A stretch of DNA of 13,617 nt from Betaproteobacteria bacterium (GCA_012274205.1 JAAOZY010000441.1:1-13617); one strand, 5' to 3'. Shown: positions 1 through 6,958, counted from the first letter of the stretch. The notes: generated from the letters alone by a model not told the origin. Numbers and translations: made by a program.

Positions 1-600
1 ATAGGTGCGCGCCGGCCGGCCGCGCTGGTCGCGGAATACCTCCTTCAAACCGAGCTCCGCCACCAGCGAGCGCCCGGCGGAGTTGCGCCAATCGTTGAAG
101 TCGCCCGCGACGATCAGCGGCGCCTGCGCCGGCACCAGGCGCTGCACGCGTTCGGTCAGCGCGGACAGCTGGCGCCTGCGTCCGCGCTCATGCAGACCGA
201 AATGCACGCACAGGCAGTGCAGGGGCTGTCCGCCCAGATCGATTTCGCAATGCAGCAGGCCGCGCTGCTCGAAGCGGTGCGTTGACACGTCCTGATTCTC
301 GGCGCTGACGATGGGAAATCGGCTGAGTATCGCGTTGCCGTGATGGCCGTGGTTGTAGACTGCATTGCGGCCGTAGGCGTAATCGCCCCAGACCTCGTCG
401 GCAAGGAATTCGTACTGCGGCTGCGCCGGCCAGTCGACAACGCGCTCAGCGTTTTGCACATGCTCGCCCTGCACCTCCTGCAGGAACACCAGATCGACGC
501 CGAGCAGGCGCAGGTGATGGCGCAGTTCGTGCACCATCATGCGCCGGTTGAAGTGCGAGAAGCCCTTGTGGATGTTATAGGTGGCGAGGCGCAGTTTCAT
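1..600 (-). CDS. Endonuclease/exonuclease/phosphatase (EEP) family protein, 3' end missing
   Basis: Read from the ATG at 600 the frame is open for 200 codons to the window edge, so the C-terminus is missing. Visible EEP-fold landmarks are the N-terminal LATYNIHKG (residues 5-13, metal/active-site Asn9), LQE (Glu42, the usual metal ligand), the HGHHGNAILSR stretch (84-94) and GDFND (166-170). The final SDH-type catalytic motif expected in this family lies beyond the window. The family cleaves phosphodiester bonds in DNA, RNA or phospholipid-like substrates with Mg2+. This short stand-alone form resembles the YbhP-like group, often found beside cardiolipin synthase genes. A purine-rich GAGG lies about 11 nt before the ATG. 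No signal peptide is evident, so it is probably cytosolic. The substrate cannot be told from sequence. The family call is firm. Confidence 0.9.
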   Translation of the reverse strand, partial: MKLRLATYNIHKGFSHFNRRMMVHELRHHLRLLGVDLVFLQEVQGEHVQNAERVVDWPAQPQYEFLADEVWGDYAYGRNAVYNHGHHGNAILSRFPIVSAENQDVSTHRFEQRGLLHCEIDLGGQPLHCLCVHFGLHERGRRRQLSALTERVQRLVPAQAPLIVAGDFNDWRNSAGRSLVAELGLKEVFRDQRGRPARTY

Positions 601-645
601 ACCGATGATGCCTCGCGGAGATTGCTTGCGGCCGTATTTTCCAAT

Positions 646-1878
646 CTAGGGCCTCAGGCCCTGAAACAGCTTCTCGCGCCCGACCTTGATCAGAAATTTC
701 CCTTCGTACATGAAGATATCGGCGGTGGCGAAGGTGTCACCGAAGGCCTCCGGGATGAACGAGCCGGTGCCGATCACGTCCACCGGCGCGCGCGCATGGC
801 CGAACATCTTGCACTTGAACGGGGTGAAACCGCTGGAGGCGACGATGCGCGCCGCGTTGAAGCCGGCGGCGTCCAGCGTTTCGCGCATCTTGATCACGCT
901 CGCCACCGACACGCCGGTGCCGAACAGCACCTTGCGCACGCGGTCCTTGACGATGTTGAGCGTATCCGAGTCGTAGGCTTCCTCGCCCATCACCGCACGC
1001 ACCGCCTCGAACTCATTCAATACGTGCAGCCAGTCGGCCACCAGTTCGACCGACTGCTCGTAATCGAGACCCTCGGCGTAGCGCTCGCCGTGCGTATCGA
1101 TGCGAAACGCGAGCGTGCGCGCGCTGGTCGGATCGGAGGGCAGCAGGTCGTTGTACCACCAGCGGCAGACCTCGAGCGCATCGCTGAACTCGCGCGCGTA
1201 GTAGTCGACCAGCACGGTGAGATTGTCCTGCGGGTGGGTTTCGGCATACATCTGCGCCGCTCTCAGGGTGGAACCGGCATAGCCGACGATCGCGTGCGGC
1301 ATGGTACCGAGGCCGCTCTCGAGGCCGTAATAGTGCGCGGTCAGGTCCTGCGAGCCGCCGATGAAGCCGATCGCGCCGGAGAGCTTGGCGATGCGGCTGC
1401 CGACTGCGGCGCCGTAGGCGGCGAGATTGGACAGATCGTCGCCGCAGGCGTGACGCGCGTGCATGTCGATGAAAGCAACCTTGGGCAGGTCGGCCGCCAT
1501 CTTGAAGGCGTTGTAGGCCGACACGCAGGCGGTGCCGACACGGCGCAGCACCAGGGTTTCGAGTTCCGACAGCGCCGCGAACGAGCCGGTGTAGGTGAAG
1601 ATCGGCTTCTGGTCGGGCACGAAGGCGCCCTCTTCGTACAAGCGGGTGATCTTGAGCGGCGGCGCGTCCTGCGGGTAATAGTCGCGCAGGATTTCGAGCG
1701 CCGGGTTCACGGCGCAAATGGTGCCGCGGCGCATGAATACGCCGTAGCTCACGCTCTTGTCGCCGAACTTCTCCACGATCTGGCGCGTCTTGGTGAAATA
1801 CTTGTCGGTGCGCGCGAGCACGTAATCGGCGCGTTCGCGCCGTTCCGTTTCGACCTTCAGATCCAGCGGTTTATTCAT
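646..1878 (-). CDS. Nicotinate phosphoribosyltransferase family protein, divergent subgroup
   Basis: A 410-residue protein. The ATG at 1878 is preceded by a good AAGGAAG ribosome site; a longer open frame upstream lacks one and would cross the promoter region. Length and layout match the COG1488-type nicotinate phosphoribosyltransferases, which join nicotinate and PRPP to give nicotinate mononucleotide in NAD salvage. Landmarks are YTGSF (96-100), the IDMHARHACG segment (137-146), GTMPH (191-195; the His aligns by motif with the phosphorylated His of the family), FRIDTHG (258-264, where the family usually has R-I/L-D-S-G-D) and the C-terminal DVIGTGSF (367-374) beta/alpha-barrel phosphate-binding segment. 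The DTHGER variant and the KCKMFGHARAP stretch show a divergent subgroup, so another pyridine or base substrate is possible. It is transcribed away from the radical SAM gene across a shared 215-bp region. It is followed 45 nt later by the EEP gene on the same strand. Confidence 0.82.
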   Translation of the reverse strand: MNKPLDLKVETERRERADYVLARTDKYFTKTRQIVEKFGDKSVSYGVFMRRGTICAVNPALEILRDYYPQDAPPLKITRLYEEGAFVPDQKPIFTYTGSFAALSELETLVLRRVGTACVSAYNAFKMAADLPKVAFIDMHARHACGDDLSNLAAYGAAVGSRIAKLSGAIGFIGGSQDLTAHYYGLESGLGTMPHAIVGYAGSTLRAAQMYAETHPQDNLTVLVDYYAREFSDALEVCRWWYNDLLPSDPTSARTLAFRIDTHGERYAEGLDYEQSVELVADWLHVLNEFEAVRAVMGEEAYDSDTLNIVKDRVRKVLFGTGVSVASVIKMRETLDAAGFNAARIVASSGFTPFKCKMFGHARAPVDVIGTGSFIPEAFGDTFATADIFMYEGKFLIKVGREKLFQGLRP

Positions 1879-1939
1879 CGCAGCCTTCCTTTTGAAGCAA
1901 ACGTGACAAAGTTCATTTTGCCACGGCCGCCGAGCGCCT

Positions 1940-1945
1940 ATTATA
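1940..1945 (-). promoter_or_regulatory. Candidate -10 element for the phosphoribosyltransferase gene
   Basis: On the minus strand these six bases read TATAAT, a perfect sigma-70 -10 hexamer, 61 nt before the ATG. No good -35 is present: the nearest match is TTGCGG (1970-1965) at a long 19-nt spacing. An activator may therefore be needed. A 7-bp-arm inverted repeat (1953-1968) overlaps the spacer and -35 zone. Confidence 0.5.
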
Positions 1946-1952
1946 GGACGGC

Positions 1953-1968
1953 GCGGCGCTTGCGCCGC
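1953..1968. promoter_or_regulatory. Perfect inverted repeat between the divergent promoters (possible operator)
   Basis: GCGGCGC-TT-GCGCCGC, two perfect 7-bp arms around a 2-bp spacer, lies just upstream of the minus-strand TATAAT. It overlaps the position where the -35 should be, so a bound protein could block or recruit polymerase. The region is very GC-rich, so a chance palindrome is plausible. No regulator is known for this sequence. Confidence 0.3.
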
Positions 1969-2013
1969 AAGCTGCCGGCCGGCTCCGGCGCGCGGCGCAC
2001 TTGGGGGAAATCC

Positions 2014-2027
2014 TTGACCCAGGTCAA
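2014..2027 (+). promoter_or_regulatory. FNR/Anr-type anaerobox upstream of the radical SAM gene
   Basis: TTGAC-CCAG-GTCAA is a perfect dyad with 5-bp half sites and a 4-bp centre, matching the FNR/Anr/FixK consensus TTGAT-N4-ATCAA except for the two inner C/G positions. Its centre (2020.5) lies 41.5 bp before 2062, the transcription start predicted from the TAGCAT -10 at 2050-2055. That is the geometry of class II FNR activation. It suggests that the downstream gene is induced at low oxygen, which suits an oxygen-sensitive iron-sulfur enzyme. Binding by Dnr, NarR or another CRP/FNR relative cannot be excluded. Confidence 0.65.
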
Positions 2028-2049
2028 ACGCAGCCGCCGGCGTTTCCCC

Positions 2050-2055
2050 TAGCAT
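2050..2055 (+). promoter_or_regulatory. Candidate -10 element for the radical SAM gene
   Basis: TAGCAT keeps the TA...T positions of TATAAT. It sits 22 bp after the end of the FNR-type dyad, where the -10 of a class II FNR promoter should be. No -35 hexamer is visible, as expected when the activator replaces it. The implied leader is about 32 nt, with an AGGAG ribosome site at 2083-2087. Confidence 0.5.
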
Positions 2056-2093
2056 CGATCGACCCGCGAACGCGGCCACAACAGGAGCTCGGC

Positions 2094-3044
2094 GTGATTA
2101 CAGACAGAATCGACGCGGTGACGCGCATACCGCCGCAATACATGCGGGCGGCGCCGCCAGCCCCCAAAAGCGTAAAAATCGAGATTTCGCCGCGCTGCAA
2201 TTACCGCTGCGGCTTCTGCGCCCTGCGCAAGCGCGAGGTCCAGCCCAAGTGGGACATGGATTTCGGCCTGTTCAAACGCATTACGCGCGAAATGAGCGAA
2301 GCCGGGGTGAAGGAGATCGGTGTGTTTTACCTGGGCGAATCCTTCATGGGTCCGCGGCTGCTGGTGGATTGCATCGCCTATCTCAAGTCCGAACTGGCGA
2401 TGCCCTATGTGTTTCTCACCTCGAATGCCTCGATGGCGTTCCCCGAAGCGATCGAGGCGTGCATGAAGGCAGGACTGGATTCGCTCAAATGGTCGGTGAA
2501 CGCCGCCGACGAGGAGCAGTTCGAGAAGATCATGGGCGTGTCGGGCCGTCTGTTCCACCGCGCGCTGGACAATATCCGCGCCGGCTGGGAACTGCGCCGC
2601 GAGCACGGCTACAAGACCGGTCTCTACGCCTCTTCGATCCGCTACGACGGCGAGCAGCAGGCGAAGATGGAGGTCCTGCTGCGGGAGCGCGTGATCCCCT
2701 ACGTCGACGTTCACTACTGGCTTCCGCTGTATTCCATGGGCGCCTTCGCCACCGAGCGCGAGGCGCAGCTCGGCTACCGCCCCACGGCGGGCAATCAGGG
2801 CCGGATCGGCGCCCTGCGCGAACCCCTGCCCTGCTGGTCGGCCTTCACCGAAGGCCACGTAACCGCCGAGGGCAAACTCTCCGCCTGCTGCTTCGACGCC
2901 ACCGCCAACTGGACCATGGGCGACCTCAACAAGCAGTCGTTCATGGACGCGTGGAATGCGCCCGAATTCGTCAAGCTGCGCGCCGCGCATTTGAAGAAAG
3001 ACGTGCGCGGCACCGTGTGCGAAAACTGCGTGGCTTATAGTTGA
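2094..3044 (+). CDS. Radical SAM / SPASM-domain protein of unknown function
   Basis: A 316-residue protein. I chose the GTG at 2094 because AGGAG (2083-2087) lies 6 nt before it. The longer frame to 2001 would start upstream of the candidate FNR site and promoter. CNYRCGFC (Cys35, Cys39, Cys42) is the CxxxCxxC motif that binds the SAM-cleaving [4Fe-4S] cluster, within a TIM-barrel domain of about 30-230. The C-terminal part carries Cys247, the Cys265-Cys266 pair in SACCFD, a GDLNKQSFMDAWN segment and a terminal CENC (Cys309, Cys312). This is the pattern of a SPASM-type auxiliary cluster domain. SPASM enzymes modify peptides or small molecules, or act as anaerobic maturases; no precursor peptide gene is visible nearby. 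It is divergent from the phosphoribosyltransferase gene and convergent with nudB (26-nt gap). The substrate is unknown. Confidence 0.88.
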   Translation: MITDRIDAVTRIPPQYMRAAPPAPKSVKIEISPRCNYRCGFCALRKREVQPKWDMDFGLFKRITREMSEAGVKEIGVFYLGESFMGPRLLVDCIAYLKSELAMPYVFLTSNASMAFPEAIEACMKAGLDSLKWSVNAADEEQFEKIMGVSGRLFHRALDNIRAGWELRREHGYKTGLYASSIRYDGEQQAKMEVLLRERVIPYVDVHYWLPLYSMGAFATEREAQLGYRPTAGNQGRIGALREPLPCWSAFTEGHVTAEGKLSACCFDATANWTMGDLNKQSFMDAWNAPEFVKLRAAHLKKDVRGTVCENCVAYS

Positions 3045-3065
3045 GCATCTTGGAGCAATCGGCAA

Positions 3066-3080
3066 GGTGCCTAAGGCGCC
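3066..3080. terminator. Weak hairpin between convergent radical SAM and nudB genes
   Basis: GGTGCC-TAA-GGCGCC folds into a 6-bp stem (one G-U pair on the plus strand) with a 3-nt loop. It starts 22 nt after the radical SAM stop and contains the nudB stop codon. Neither side has a following T-run, so it is at best a poor intrinsic terminator or a transcript-end stabiliser. Confidence 0.25.
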
Positions 3081-3562
3081 CGAGGCACATCGCCGTTTGA
3101 TTGTGTAGCGCCCGCGCTGCGCCGCTGCGGCAGCATCAAGATGGCGTCTCGGTTGGTCCACGAGGGCGTGCGCGCGGCGGCCTGATTCCACGGCAGCCAC
3201 GTGTAGCGCAGGTGTTCGCCCGGGTCCAGGCGCACCGGCACGATCGCCGGCAGTTCCAGGCCGAATATGTGCTCGAGATTGTGGGTCACGCCGGGGGCGT
3301 AGCGGCTGCGATGCTTCTTGAAGATCTCGAAGTTGTTTTCCATGCCCCAATCGTCCAGCCGGTAGCGCGAGACGTCGATGCCGGTTTCCTCGCGCACTTC
3401 GCGCGCAGCGGTTTCGGCGAGCGGCTCGTCCTCGTGATCGATGCTGCCGGTAACCGACTGCCAGAAGCCCGGCCAGCCGGCTCGCTCCATCATCAGCACT
3501 TGCAGGTCCGTGGTGTAGATCACCACCAGGACGGAACGCGGGATTTTGTGCTCAGGTGACAC
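3071..3562 (-). CDS. nudB: Dihydroneopterin triphosphate diphosphatase (NudB), Nudix hydrolase
   Basis: A 163-residue protein when started at the GTG at 3562 (VSPEHKIPRSVLVVIY); no ATG fits the family N-terminus and no strong ribosome site is seen, so the start is tentative. WPGFWQSVTGS followed by a Nudix box, Gly39 to Gly61 with REVREETG at 54-61, is characteristic of NudB. The box has one extra residue between the Gly and the first Glu (G-x6-E), a spacing I associate with betaproteobacterial NudB. The enzyme removes pyrophosphate from dihydroneopterin triphosphate in folate synthesis, in the cytosol with Mg2+. It is the last gene of the fmdB-to-nudB run, 22 nt after the barstar gene. A general Nudix role is the alternative. 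Confidence 0.85.
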   Translation of the reverse strand: MSPEHKIPRSVLVVIYTTDLQVLMMERAGWPGFWQSVTGSIDHEDEPLAETAAREVREETGIDVSRYRLDDWGMENNFEIFKKHRSRYAPGVTHNLEHIFGLELPAIVPVRLDPGEHLRYTWLPWNQAAARTPSWTNRDAILMLPQRRSAGATQSNGDVPRAP

Positions 3563-3584
3563 GCCGGACGAACGGACGCTGCGA

Positions 3585-4028
3585 TCAGTCGGCTGGCAGC
3601 GGCGGCAGCCCCGCGTCCCAGCCTTCCGGTCCGCTGACAATGGCCCAGAAGGGCTTGCCCTGCCCCTGCCAGTATTCGGCGGCACCATCCAGGACTTCCA
3701 CCGCGGTCACGAACTCCTGCTTGTGGCCAGCGCCGAAATGCTTGCCGTGCTCCAGCAGCAGCACATAGCCGGGCGCCGGATGCCAGGAAAGGTCGCCGAG
3801 GCAGTCTTCGAACGCGTCCCAGTTGCCGCCGCACCAATCCGGAAACCCGAGCGCCTTGGCCACCAGGGCAATGAACCCCTGTTTGTCGTGCACGTGGCCG
3901 ATGTCGACGCGCCACAGCGCCAGGCCTGCCGCCTGTGCCGCATCGGCGATCAGCCGCGTGTCCGGTCCGCTCAGATAGACGCCGGCCTTGTCCTTGTCCT
4001 GCAGCAGCTGTTCCAGGGGCTTATTCAT
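3585..4028 (-). CDS. Barstar-family ribonuclease inhibitor
   Basis: A 147-residue protein from the ATG at 4028, which overlaps the RNase stop by 8 nt (ATGAATAA serves both genes) and implies translational coupling. Residues 62-80, FPDWCGGNWDAFEDCLGDL, form the barstar core helix. Asp71 and Asp75 match the two aspartates with which barstar plugs the barnase active site. The protein is longer than classical barstar (about 90 residues), with roughly 30 extra residues at the N-terminus and a C-terminal extension. No signal peptide is present. As in the Bacillus pair, it would stay in the cytosol and neutralise RNase that folds before export. The pairing with an adjacent barnase-type gene makes the role secure. 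Confidence 0.9.
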   Translation of the reverse strand: MNKPLEQLLQDKDKAGVYLSGPDTRLIADAAQAAGLALWRVDIGHVHDKQGFIALVAKALGFPDWCGGNWDAFEDCLGDLSWHPAPGYVLLLEHGKHFGAGHKQEFVTAVEVLDGAAEYWQGQGKPFWAIVSGPEGWDAGLPPLPAD

Positions 4029-4407
4029 GAATACGCCTGAATGAATTGTAATGATCGTCGCTGTAATAGTATTCGCTGGAAGTGCGCACGTCGCCTGCGG
4101 CCCCGGCACCGGCGACAATGCGGCGCGCGCCGCGGTCGCGCGCACCCGGCGTGTTCACCGTGTATTCGCGGTAATAGCCGCGTTCGCGCTGCGGCAGGCG
4201 CCGCTCCCGGTTGCCGAAAACGCTGCCGTCCCGGGCGTACGCAAACGGCCCGCCGCTCTTGATCCGTGCCAATAGCGCGCGCGCTTGCGCCGGCAGCGCG
4301 GCCGCGGAAATTTCGCCCATGGTCGCAGCACGTTCGTTCCGTGCCGCAGCGCCCGCAGACAGCAGGCACATGCCGATGCATACCGCGGCGAGCGCTCTGC
4401 GCAGCAT
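4021..4407 (-). CDS. Secreted guanyl-specific ribonuclease, barnase (N1/T1) family
   Basis: A 128-residue protein from the ATG at 4407, preferred over the ATG at 4431 because GGA lies 6 nt ahead of it. Residues 1-22 (MLRRALAAVCIGMCLLSAGA...) are a signal peptide with likely cleavage after the AAA near residue 22. The catalytic domain shows FGNRERRLP (64-72), YYREYTV (Glu81, matching the barnase general base Glu73), GARR (Arg95/Arg96, matching the phosphate-binding arginines) and DDHYNSF (His119, matching the general acid His102). It cleaves single-stranded RNA after G. It sits 44 nt after aspS and 8 nt inside the barstar gene. It is probably exported and may serve RNA scavenging or competition. 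All catalytic residues are present, so it should be active. Confidence 0.9.
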   Translation of the reverse strand: MLRRALAAVCIGMCLLSAGAAARNERAATMGEISAAALPAQARALLARIKSGGPFAYARDGSVFGNRERRLPQRERGYYREYTVNTPGARDRGARRIVAGAGAAGDVRTSSEYYYSDDHYNSFRRIHE

Positions 4408-4451
4408 CGCATTTCCGGACGTCGCGCGCATGTGCCGAACGCAAACGGAGC

Positions 4452-6227
4452 CTAAGCCGGCTCCTGGCGCCGCAGCCGGATATGCAGTTCGCGCAGCTGT
4501 TTCTCGTCCACCGGACTGGGCGCCTGGGTCAGCAGGCATTGCGCGCGCTGCGTCTTGGGGAAGGCGATGACATCGCGTATCGATTCGGTCCCCGCCATCA
4601 TGGCGACGATGCGGTCCAGGCCGAAGGCGATGCCGCCGTGGGGCGGCGCGCCATACTGCAGCGCGTCGAGCAGATAGCCGAATTTCAGCTTCGCTTCCTC
4701 GGCGTCGATGGCGAGCGCGCGAAACACCTTGGACTGCACTTCCTCGCGATGGATACGCACCGATCCGCCGCCGATCTCCGAGCCGTTGAGCACCATGTCA
4801 TAGGCCTTGGCGATGGCCTTGGACGGATCGGTGGCGAGGTAGTCCTCGTGCCCGTCCTTGGGCGCGGTAAAGGGATGATGCATGGCGACCCAGCGCTTGG
4901 CCTCCGCGTCGTATTCGAACATCGGAAAATCGACCACCCATAGCGGCTTCCAGCCGGCGACGGCATAGCCTTTTTCATGGCCGATCTTGACCCGCAGCGC
5001 CCCCAGCGCATCGTTCACGATCTTGGCCTTGTCGGCGGCGAAGAACACCAGGTCGCCGTCCTTCGCGCCGGAGCGCTCGACGATGGCCGCAAGCGCCGCA
5101 TCGGAAAGATTCTTCACGATCGGCGACTGCAGTCCCTCGCGCCCCTTGGCCGCCTCATTGACCTTGATATAAGCGAGCCCGCGCGCGCCGTAGATGCCGA
5201 CGAACTGGGTATAGGCGTCGATCTCGCCGCGCGTGAGCGTGCCGCCGCCGGGTATGCGCAGGCCGGCGACGCGGCCGCCGGCCGCATTGGCCGCGCCGGA
5301 GAACACCTTGAACTCGACGCTCTTCATGACGTCGGTGAGCTCGGTGAATTCGAGCGCCACGCGCAGGTCGGGCTTGTCCGAACCATAGCGCAGCATCGCC
5401 TCGGCATAGGTCATCACCGGCAGCGGATCGGGCAGATCCACGCCGAGCGAGGTCTTGAACACGCTGCGCATCAGTCCTTCCATGATGGCGCGGATTTCTT
5501 CTTCCACGAGGAACGAGGTTTCGATGTCGACCTGGGTGAACTCGGGCTGGCGGTCGGCGCGCAGGTCCTCGTCGCGGAAGCACTTGGTGATCTGGTAATA
5601 GCGGTCGAAGCCCGCGATCATGAGCATCTGTTTGAACAGTTGCGGCGACTGCGGCAGCGCGAAGAACATGCCCGCGTGCACGCGCGAGGGCACGAGGTAG
5701 TCGCGCGCGCCCTCGGGAGTGGACTTGGCCAGCATCGGCGTCTCGATGTCGATGAACCCGGCTTCGTCCAGATAGCGCCGCACCGCCATCGCCACCTTGT
5801 AGCGCAGGCGCATATTGGCCTGCATCTGCGGCCGGCGCAGATCGATCACGCGGTGGGTGAGGCGCGTGGTTTCCGACAGGTTGTCTTCATCGAGCTGGAA
5901 CGGCGGCGTCACCGCCGGGTTGAGAATCTCGAGTTCCTGGCACAGCACCTCGATCTCGCCGCTTTTCAGTTTGGGGTTGACCAGCGCCGGTTCGCGCCGG
6001 ATCACCTTGCCAGTCACCTTGAGCACGAATTCATTGCGGATCTTCTCCGCCACCGCGAACACCTGCGGGCGCGTCGGATTGCACACGATCTGCACCAGGC
6101 CTTCGCGGTCGCGCAGATCGATGAAAATCACGCCGCCGTGGTCGCGCCGCGTGTTGACCCAGCCGCACAGGGTGACGGTCTGGTCGAGCTGGGCGGCGCT
6201 TACCAGGCCGCAGTAGTGGGTTCGCAT
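4452..6227 (-). CDS. aspS: Aspartyl-tRNA synthetase, bacterial type, probably non-discriminating
   Basis: A 591-residue class II synthetase of full family length; it charges tRNA-Asp in the cytosol. The N-terminal OB-fold anticodon domain (CGWVNTRRDHGG, 21-32) is followed by the catalytic core. Motif 2 is FRDEDLRADRQPEFTQ (217-232). A GAD-type insertion domain interrupts the core in the middle of the protein. Motif 3 is GGIAFGLDRI (531-540). His30 in RRDHGG matches the His reported as a determinant of non-discriminating AspRS in Pseudomonas, where discriminating enzymes such as that of E. coli have Leu. If so, this enzyme also makes Asp-tRNA-Asn for GatCAB. It lies 95 nt after the DUF502 gene and has no strong ribosome site. 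Confidence 0.98.
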   Translation of the reverse strand: MRTHYCGLVSAAQLDQTVTLCGWVNTRRDHGGVIFIDLRDREGLVQIVCNPTRPQVFAVAEKIRNEFVLKVTGKVIRREPALVNPKLKSGEIEVLCQELEILNPAVTPPFQLDEDNLSETTRLTHRVIDLRRPQMQANMRLRYKVAMAVRRYLDEAGFIDIETPMLAKSTPEGARDYLVPSRVHAGMFFALPQSPQLFKQMLMIAGFDRYYQITKCFRDEDLRADRQPEFTQVDIETSFLVEEEIRAIMEGLMRSVFKTSLGVDLPDPLPVMTYAEAMLRYGSDKPDLRVALEFTELTDVMKSVEFKVFSGAANAAGGRVAGLRIPGGGTLTRGEIDAYTQFVGIYGARGLAYIKVNEAAKGREGLQSPIVKNLSDAALAAIVERSGAKDGDLVFFAADKAKIVNDALGALRVKIGHEKGYAVAGWKPLWVVDFPMFEYDAEAKRWVAMHHPFTAPKDGHEDYLATDPSKAIAKAYDMVLNGSEIGGGSVRIHREEVQSKVFRALAIDAEEAKLKFGYLLDALQYGAPPHGGIAFGLDRIVAMMAGTESIRDVIAFPKTQRAQCLLTQAPSPVDEKQLRELHIRLRRQEPA

Positions 6228-6322
6228 AGTGTTATCTGCTGTCTGTCGGAAATGGGCAATGAGTGATGGCTAATTGGTCGGGGGGATGAGCCGGGCGGCG
6301 GCGCCCATTACCGTTGCGCTCA

Positions 6323-6958
6323 TCAGCTGGGCGTGGGCTTGGGCAGGCTTTCCCGTCTGCGCTTCCCGTTCCCGTTCGGCGTTGCGACGCCCATGGAGAT
6401 CACGTATTTCAGCGCCGTATCGACGCTCATGTCGAGTTCGATCACGTCCTTGCGCGCCATCATCACGAAGTAGCCGCCGGTGGGATTGGGGGTGGTGGGA
6501 ACGTAGACGCTGACGAAATCGCCCTGCAGATGGCGGCTGACGTCGCCGCCGGGCACGCCGGTGAGAAAGGCTATGGTCCACATGCCCTCGCGCGGCCACT
6601 GCACCAGCAGCGCCTTGCGGAACGCCTCGCCGCTGGAGGAAAACAGGGTATCGCTCACCTGCTTGACGCTGGAATAAATCGAGCTCACCACCGGAATGCG
6701 GTGCAGGATCTCGTGCCACAGGAGCACCAGGCGCTGGCCGACGAAATTCGCCGTGATCACGCCGGTGAACAGCACGATCAACAGGGTCAGCAGCACCCCC
6801 ATGCCCGGGACGTGAACGCCGAGCCAGCCTTCGGTGCGCAGCGCGTGCGGCAGCAGCAGCAGCGTCTGGTCGAGCGTGTCGACCACCAGCTTCAGCACCC
6901 AGATGGTGATGACCAGCGGGATCCAGATCAGCAGGCCGGTGATGAGGTATTTCTTCAT
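6323..6958 (-). CDS. DUF502 family inner-membrane protein
   Basis: A 211-residue protein. Its ATG (6958-6956) overlaps the stop of the fmdB-type gene in an ATGA, so translation is coupled. Two hydrophobic segments, about residues 5-27 (LITGLLIWIPLVITIWVLKLV) and 52-72 (GMGVLLTLLIVLFTGVI), anchor it in the inner membrane. They are followed by the conserved HRIPVVSSIYSSVKQ segment (86-100) and a soluble domain with VYVPTTPNPTGGYF. These are the hallmarks of DUF502. The molecular function is not established. Its position between fmdB and aspS is one I recall as conserved in betaproteobacteria. The C-terminus is basic and disordered. Confidence 0.92.
   Translation of the reverse strand: MKKYLITGLLIWIPLVITIWVLKLVVDTLDQTLLLLPHALRTEGWLGVHVPGMGVLLTLLIVLFTGVITANFVGQRLVLLWHEILHRIPVVSSIYSSVKQVSDTLFSSSGEAFRKALLVQWPREGMWTIAFLTGVPGGDVSRHLQGDFVSVYVPTTPNPTGGYFVMMARKDVIELDMSVDTALKYVISMGVATPNGNGKRRRESLPKPTPS

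Noticed and set aside
649..661. Palindrome GGGCCTCAGGCCC at the end of the phosphoribosyltransferase gene
   Set aside because: It lies in the last codons, its loop is too small for a stable hairpin as drawn, and no T-run follows, so I do not call a terminator.
2004..2049. GGGGAAA ... TTTCCCC inverted 7-mers flanking the FNR-type dyad
   Set aside because: The arms are 32 bp apart and simple in sequence. A chance match is more likely than a second operator.
340..2052. Long plus-strand open frame (570 codons) opposite the phosphoribosyltransferase and EEP genes
   Set aside because: It is the antisense shadow of well-supported genes in GC-rich DNA. Its product is His/Arg/Val-rich with no domain, and no ribosome site is present.
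4977..6266. Plus-strand open frame (429 codons) opposite aspS
   Set aside because: Antisense shadow of aspS with a His/Arg/Leu-rich composition typical of reverse-complemented GC-rich coding DNA.
6270..6323. 17-codon mini-ORF on the minus strand, overlapping the DUF502 stop as TGATG and ending before aspS
   Set aside because: The start-stop overlap is tidy, but the peptide has no features, no ribosome site is evident, and so short a frame can arise by chance.
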